The notes beneath the pieces were generated by a model. The model did not search any database. It was not told where the DNA came from and saw only the letters and a list, made by a program, of their open reading frames with translations. A program made the translations under genes and the position numbers. A DNA stretch of 64,000 bases from Calidithermus roseus. GTDB lineage: Bacteria > Deinococcota > Deinococci > Deinococcales > Thermaceae. Shown here in pieces: positions 62,315 through 64,000 of this stretch (positions are counted from its first letter, which is position 1; each line of letters opens with the position of its first letter). The stretch spans positions 1 through 64,000 of the forward strand of contig NZ_QWLA01000006.1 in NCBI RefSeq assembly GCF_003574095.1, read 5' to 3'.

Positions 62315-62617
62315 GCGCTGCTTTGGCCTCTAAATGTGCTTGGGGCCAAAGACGGGGATGTCTTTACTGTGTTAACATAATAGAGCTGGTGTATCCACCA
62401 GAACTTGGGGTTCGAGATGATTACACCGCTAGATGAAGGGCTTTCTGCTTGCTTTTCCGATGGCAGGGGCGGTATTCTGGGCGCGCTCCCCCTGAAGATT
62501 GTAACGATCGCACCTTGCGGCTTGGCTACTACAAGTAGTAGTATCGCCAACAGAAACCCCAATATATAGGGCCGTGCAAACGGGCCAGGGGTGGTGCTGT
62601 GGATTTTTGGAGGAAGC
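62315..62617 (+). other. Upstream region of nrdJ
   Basis: 303 bases without a gene. A stem CTTTGGCC...GGCCAAAG (about 62320-62352, no T-run) may end the GH13 transcript. An A+T-rich stretch GTTAACATAAT (62371-62381) may hold a promoter. A dyad CTACTAC-AA-GTAGTAG spans 62526-62541. No cobalamin riboswitch core or clear NrdR box is seen. Confidence 0.5.
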
Positions 62618-64000
62618 ATGGACGCCTTTGAACCTGCAGTTTTTGACGATCACGCCCGCTCAATCGCCAAGCGGCAGTACATGCAGGATGGCGACGGGGA
62701 CGTATTTGGAATGTTTCGCCGGGTCGCGGATTGGGTGGCGAGCCCGGAGTCTGAGCAAAACCGCGCCTACTGGAGCGAGCAGTTCTATCGCCTGATGGCC
62801 TCCAAGCGCTTCTGCCCCGGTGGGCGGGTGCTGGCAGGCGCGGGGACCCAGCACGGCAACGTGCTCAACTGCTTCGTGCAGGGGGCCACCGAGCACGAGC
62901 CCTCCAGCTTCGAGGGGGTGCTCGAGGTCGCCAAGAAACTTGCCCTGGTGACCAAGGTGGGCGGGGGCAACGGCGTCAACCTCGACCCCTACCCGCCCCG
63001 CCATGGCGGGGCGGGTAGGGAAGCCGGGGAGCGCGGCACGGTGCGCGGTTTCGCCTATTTGAGCGCCGCCCACGCCGATGTGGAGGATTTCATCCGGGGG
63101 TTGATGCGCCCACCTATCAACCCCGACGGCGAGAAGGAGAGCGTCACCATCCGCAACTGGACCCGCGTGGTGTACGGGTTGGTGAGCCCCGAACTCGCCG
63201 CGCTGGCCCGCCGCCACGGGGTCATGACCGTGCGGGAAAAGCCCGCTAGCGCCATGGTGGTCCCCGACGACATGGGCGGCATCATCGACACGGCGCGGGA
63301 GGCCATTCGACTGGCCATTGCCCACACCGAACCTCACGTCGACTTCAGCGCCCTGCGCCCGGAAGGCGCTCCCATCAAGGGCTCGGGTGGCACCAGCAGC
63401 GGCCCGGTGAGCTTCCTGGTCGAAATCTTCGACAACTTCCTGGAGTGGGCCAACCTGGGGGCGGAGAAAAGCGGCCCGGTGGCGACGCTGCGCTACGTGT
63501 ACTCGCCGGTGCTCAGGGTGGTGCGCCAAGGAGGCACCCGGCGCGGGGCAGGTATGGCCACCCTCTCCATCGACCACCCCGACCTGCTCGACTTCCTTAC
63601 CGCCAAGGACCTCGACCGCGAGGCCGCCGAGGGCGACATCTCCACCTTCAACATCTCCATCCTGGTCACCGAGGCCTTCTGGAAAACCCTTCAGGCCGAC
63701 GGCCTGTGGAACGTTGAGCCAGTCGAGGTACCCGGCAAGTACTACCCCGTGCTGGTCGAAGGGGAGTACACGGGCGTTCTCCCCGAGCTGCCCGACCGCG
63801 AGGTGGACGGCGCCCGCCCCATCCCCGTCTATCGCCAGGGGGCAGACTCCCTGCAGGACGGGACCGGTGGCCCCGCACGCCTGGGCGTGCCCGCGAAGTG
63901 GCTGTGGCACGAGATCGCCTGGCATGCCTGGGCTACCGGTGAGCCGGGCCTGATCTTCGTCGACCGTATCAACGAACTCTCGGCGTTGAAGAACCTCGGC
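62618..64000 (+). CDS. nrdJ: Adenosylcobalamin-dependent ribonucleotide reductase (partial)
   Basis: The first 461 residues are in the window; the gene runs past the right edge. It starts at ATG 62618 with GGAGGAAGC. Visible: KRFCPGGRVLAGAGT, the redox-type Cys in NVLNCFVQ, KVGGGNGVNL, GSGGTSSGPVSFL and RQGGTRRGAGMATL. These fit class II (NrdJ), which reduces ribonucleotides with B12 and needs no oxygen. A short segment DGTGGPARLGVP may be part of the specificity region. Confidence 0.92.
   Translation, partial: MDAFEPAVFDDHARSIAKRQYMQDGDGDVFGMFRRVADWVASPESEQNRAYWSEQFYRLMASKRFCPGGRVLAGAGTQHGNVLNCFVQGATEHEPSSFEGVLEVAKKLALVTKVGGGNGVNLDPYPPRHGGAGREAGERGTVRGFAYLSAAHADVEDFIRGLMRPPINPDGEKESVTIRNWTRVVYGLVSPELAALARRHGVMTVREKPASAMVVPDDMGGIIDTAREAIRLAIAHTEPHVDFSALRPEGAPIKGSGGTSSGPVSFLVEIFDNFLEWANLGAEKSGPVATLRYVYSPVLRVVRQGGTRRGAGMATLSIDHPDLLDFLTAKDLDREAAEGDISTFNISILVTEAFWKTLQADGLWNVEPVEVPGKYYPVLVEGEYTGVLPELPDREVDGARPIPVYRQGADSLQDGTGGPARLGVPAKWLWHEIAWHAWATGEPGLIFVDRINELSALKNLG

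Noticed and set aside
62315-62617. Cobalamin riboswitch or NrdR boxes before the B12-dependent reductase
   Set aside because: No B12-box core and no pair of NrdR boxes could be found; only a CTACTAC-AA-GTAGTAG dyad is present.

Overview
The window is chromosomal DNA of a thermophilic member of the Deinococcota, most likely the Thermaceae (Meiothermus/Calidithermus-like). The evidence is the high G+C content, LysN-, PilT- and NrdJ-type proteins of Thermus style, the cinA-thpR-recA gene order, many TANNNT -10 boxes that sit only 6-9 nt before start codons (leaderless mRNAs), and type I-D CRISPR repeats ending in ATTGAAAC. This placement comes from reading the sequence, not from a database search.

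Layout. 1-9.8 kb holds a divergent uracil-DNA-glycosylase-like protein, an aminotransferase, a membrane M28 peptidase, a GGDEF protein, PilT, class II aldolase, and a thiamine ABC importer under a TPP riboswitch. 9.8-23.2 kb holds ispD-ispE, uppP, ubiX, a maltodextrin ABC importer (malE-malF-malG) with a GH13 enzyme, an SDR, a small secreted redox cluster (CuZn-SOD-like, cupredoxin, c-type haem protein), a fused tandem RdgB/Ham1 protein and RNase PH. 23.2-37.4 kb is a complete CRISPR-Cas island. It starts after tRNA-Thr(CGT) and contains array 1 (17 repeats), cas2-cas1-cas4 on the minus strand, then on the plus strand a lipoprotein, a second Cas4-like nuclease, a WYL regulator, a small secreted protein, a Cas10d-like large subunit, csc2, csc1, cas3 and cas6, and finally array 2 (9 repeats). 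37.4-49 kb holds an M24 peptidase whose start codon lies 2 nt after the last CRISPR repeat, uspA, a two-component system, nhaA under a structured RNA, a treS remnant, and bshA-otsA-otsB. 49-64 kb holds DUF1028, RodZ-like, YgfZ, cinA-thpR-recA, RNase Y, MreB, LpxD, LpxC, a second GH13 enzyme and the start of nrdJ.

How the parts fit. The CRISPR island looks self-contained. Adaptation genes and effector genes are divergent around a control region rich in dyads. Both arrays point outward, and their leaders share elements at nearly identical spacing. The effector operon is type I-D by its Csc2-like Cas7, Cas10d-like subunit and WYL regulator. However, the HD nuclease is on Cas3 rather than on Cas10d, and the Cas10d gene has an internal start that would give a Cas11d small subunit.

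A second theme is stress control. The uspA/response-regulator intergenic region is filled with seven 11-bp-phased CTGA-type repeats. A matching five-repeat set precedes bshA-otsA-otsB, which suggests a regulon for trehalose, low-molecular-weight thiol and universal stress protein. RNA-level control is also visible at thiB (TPP aptamer with a hairpin covering the ribosome-binding site) and nhaA (structured leader followed by a terminator).
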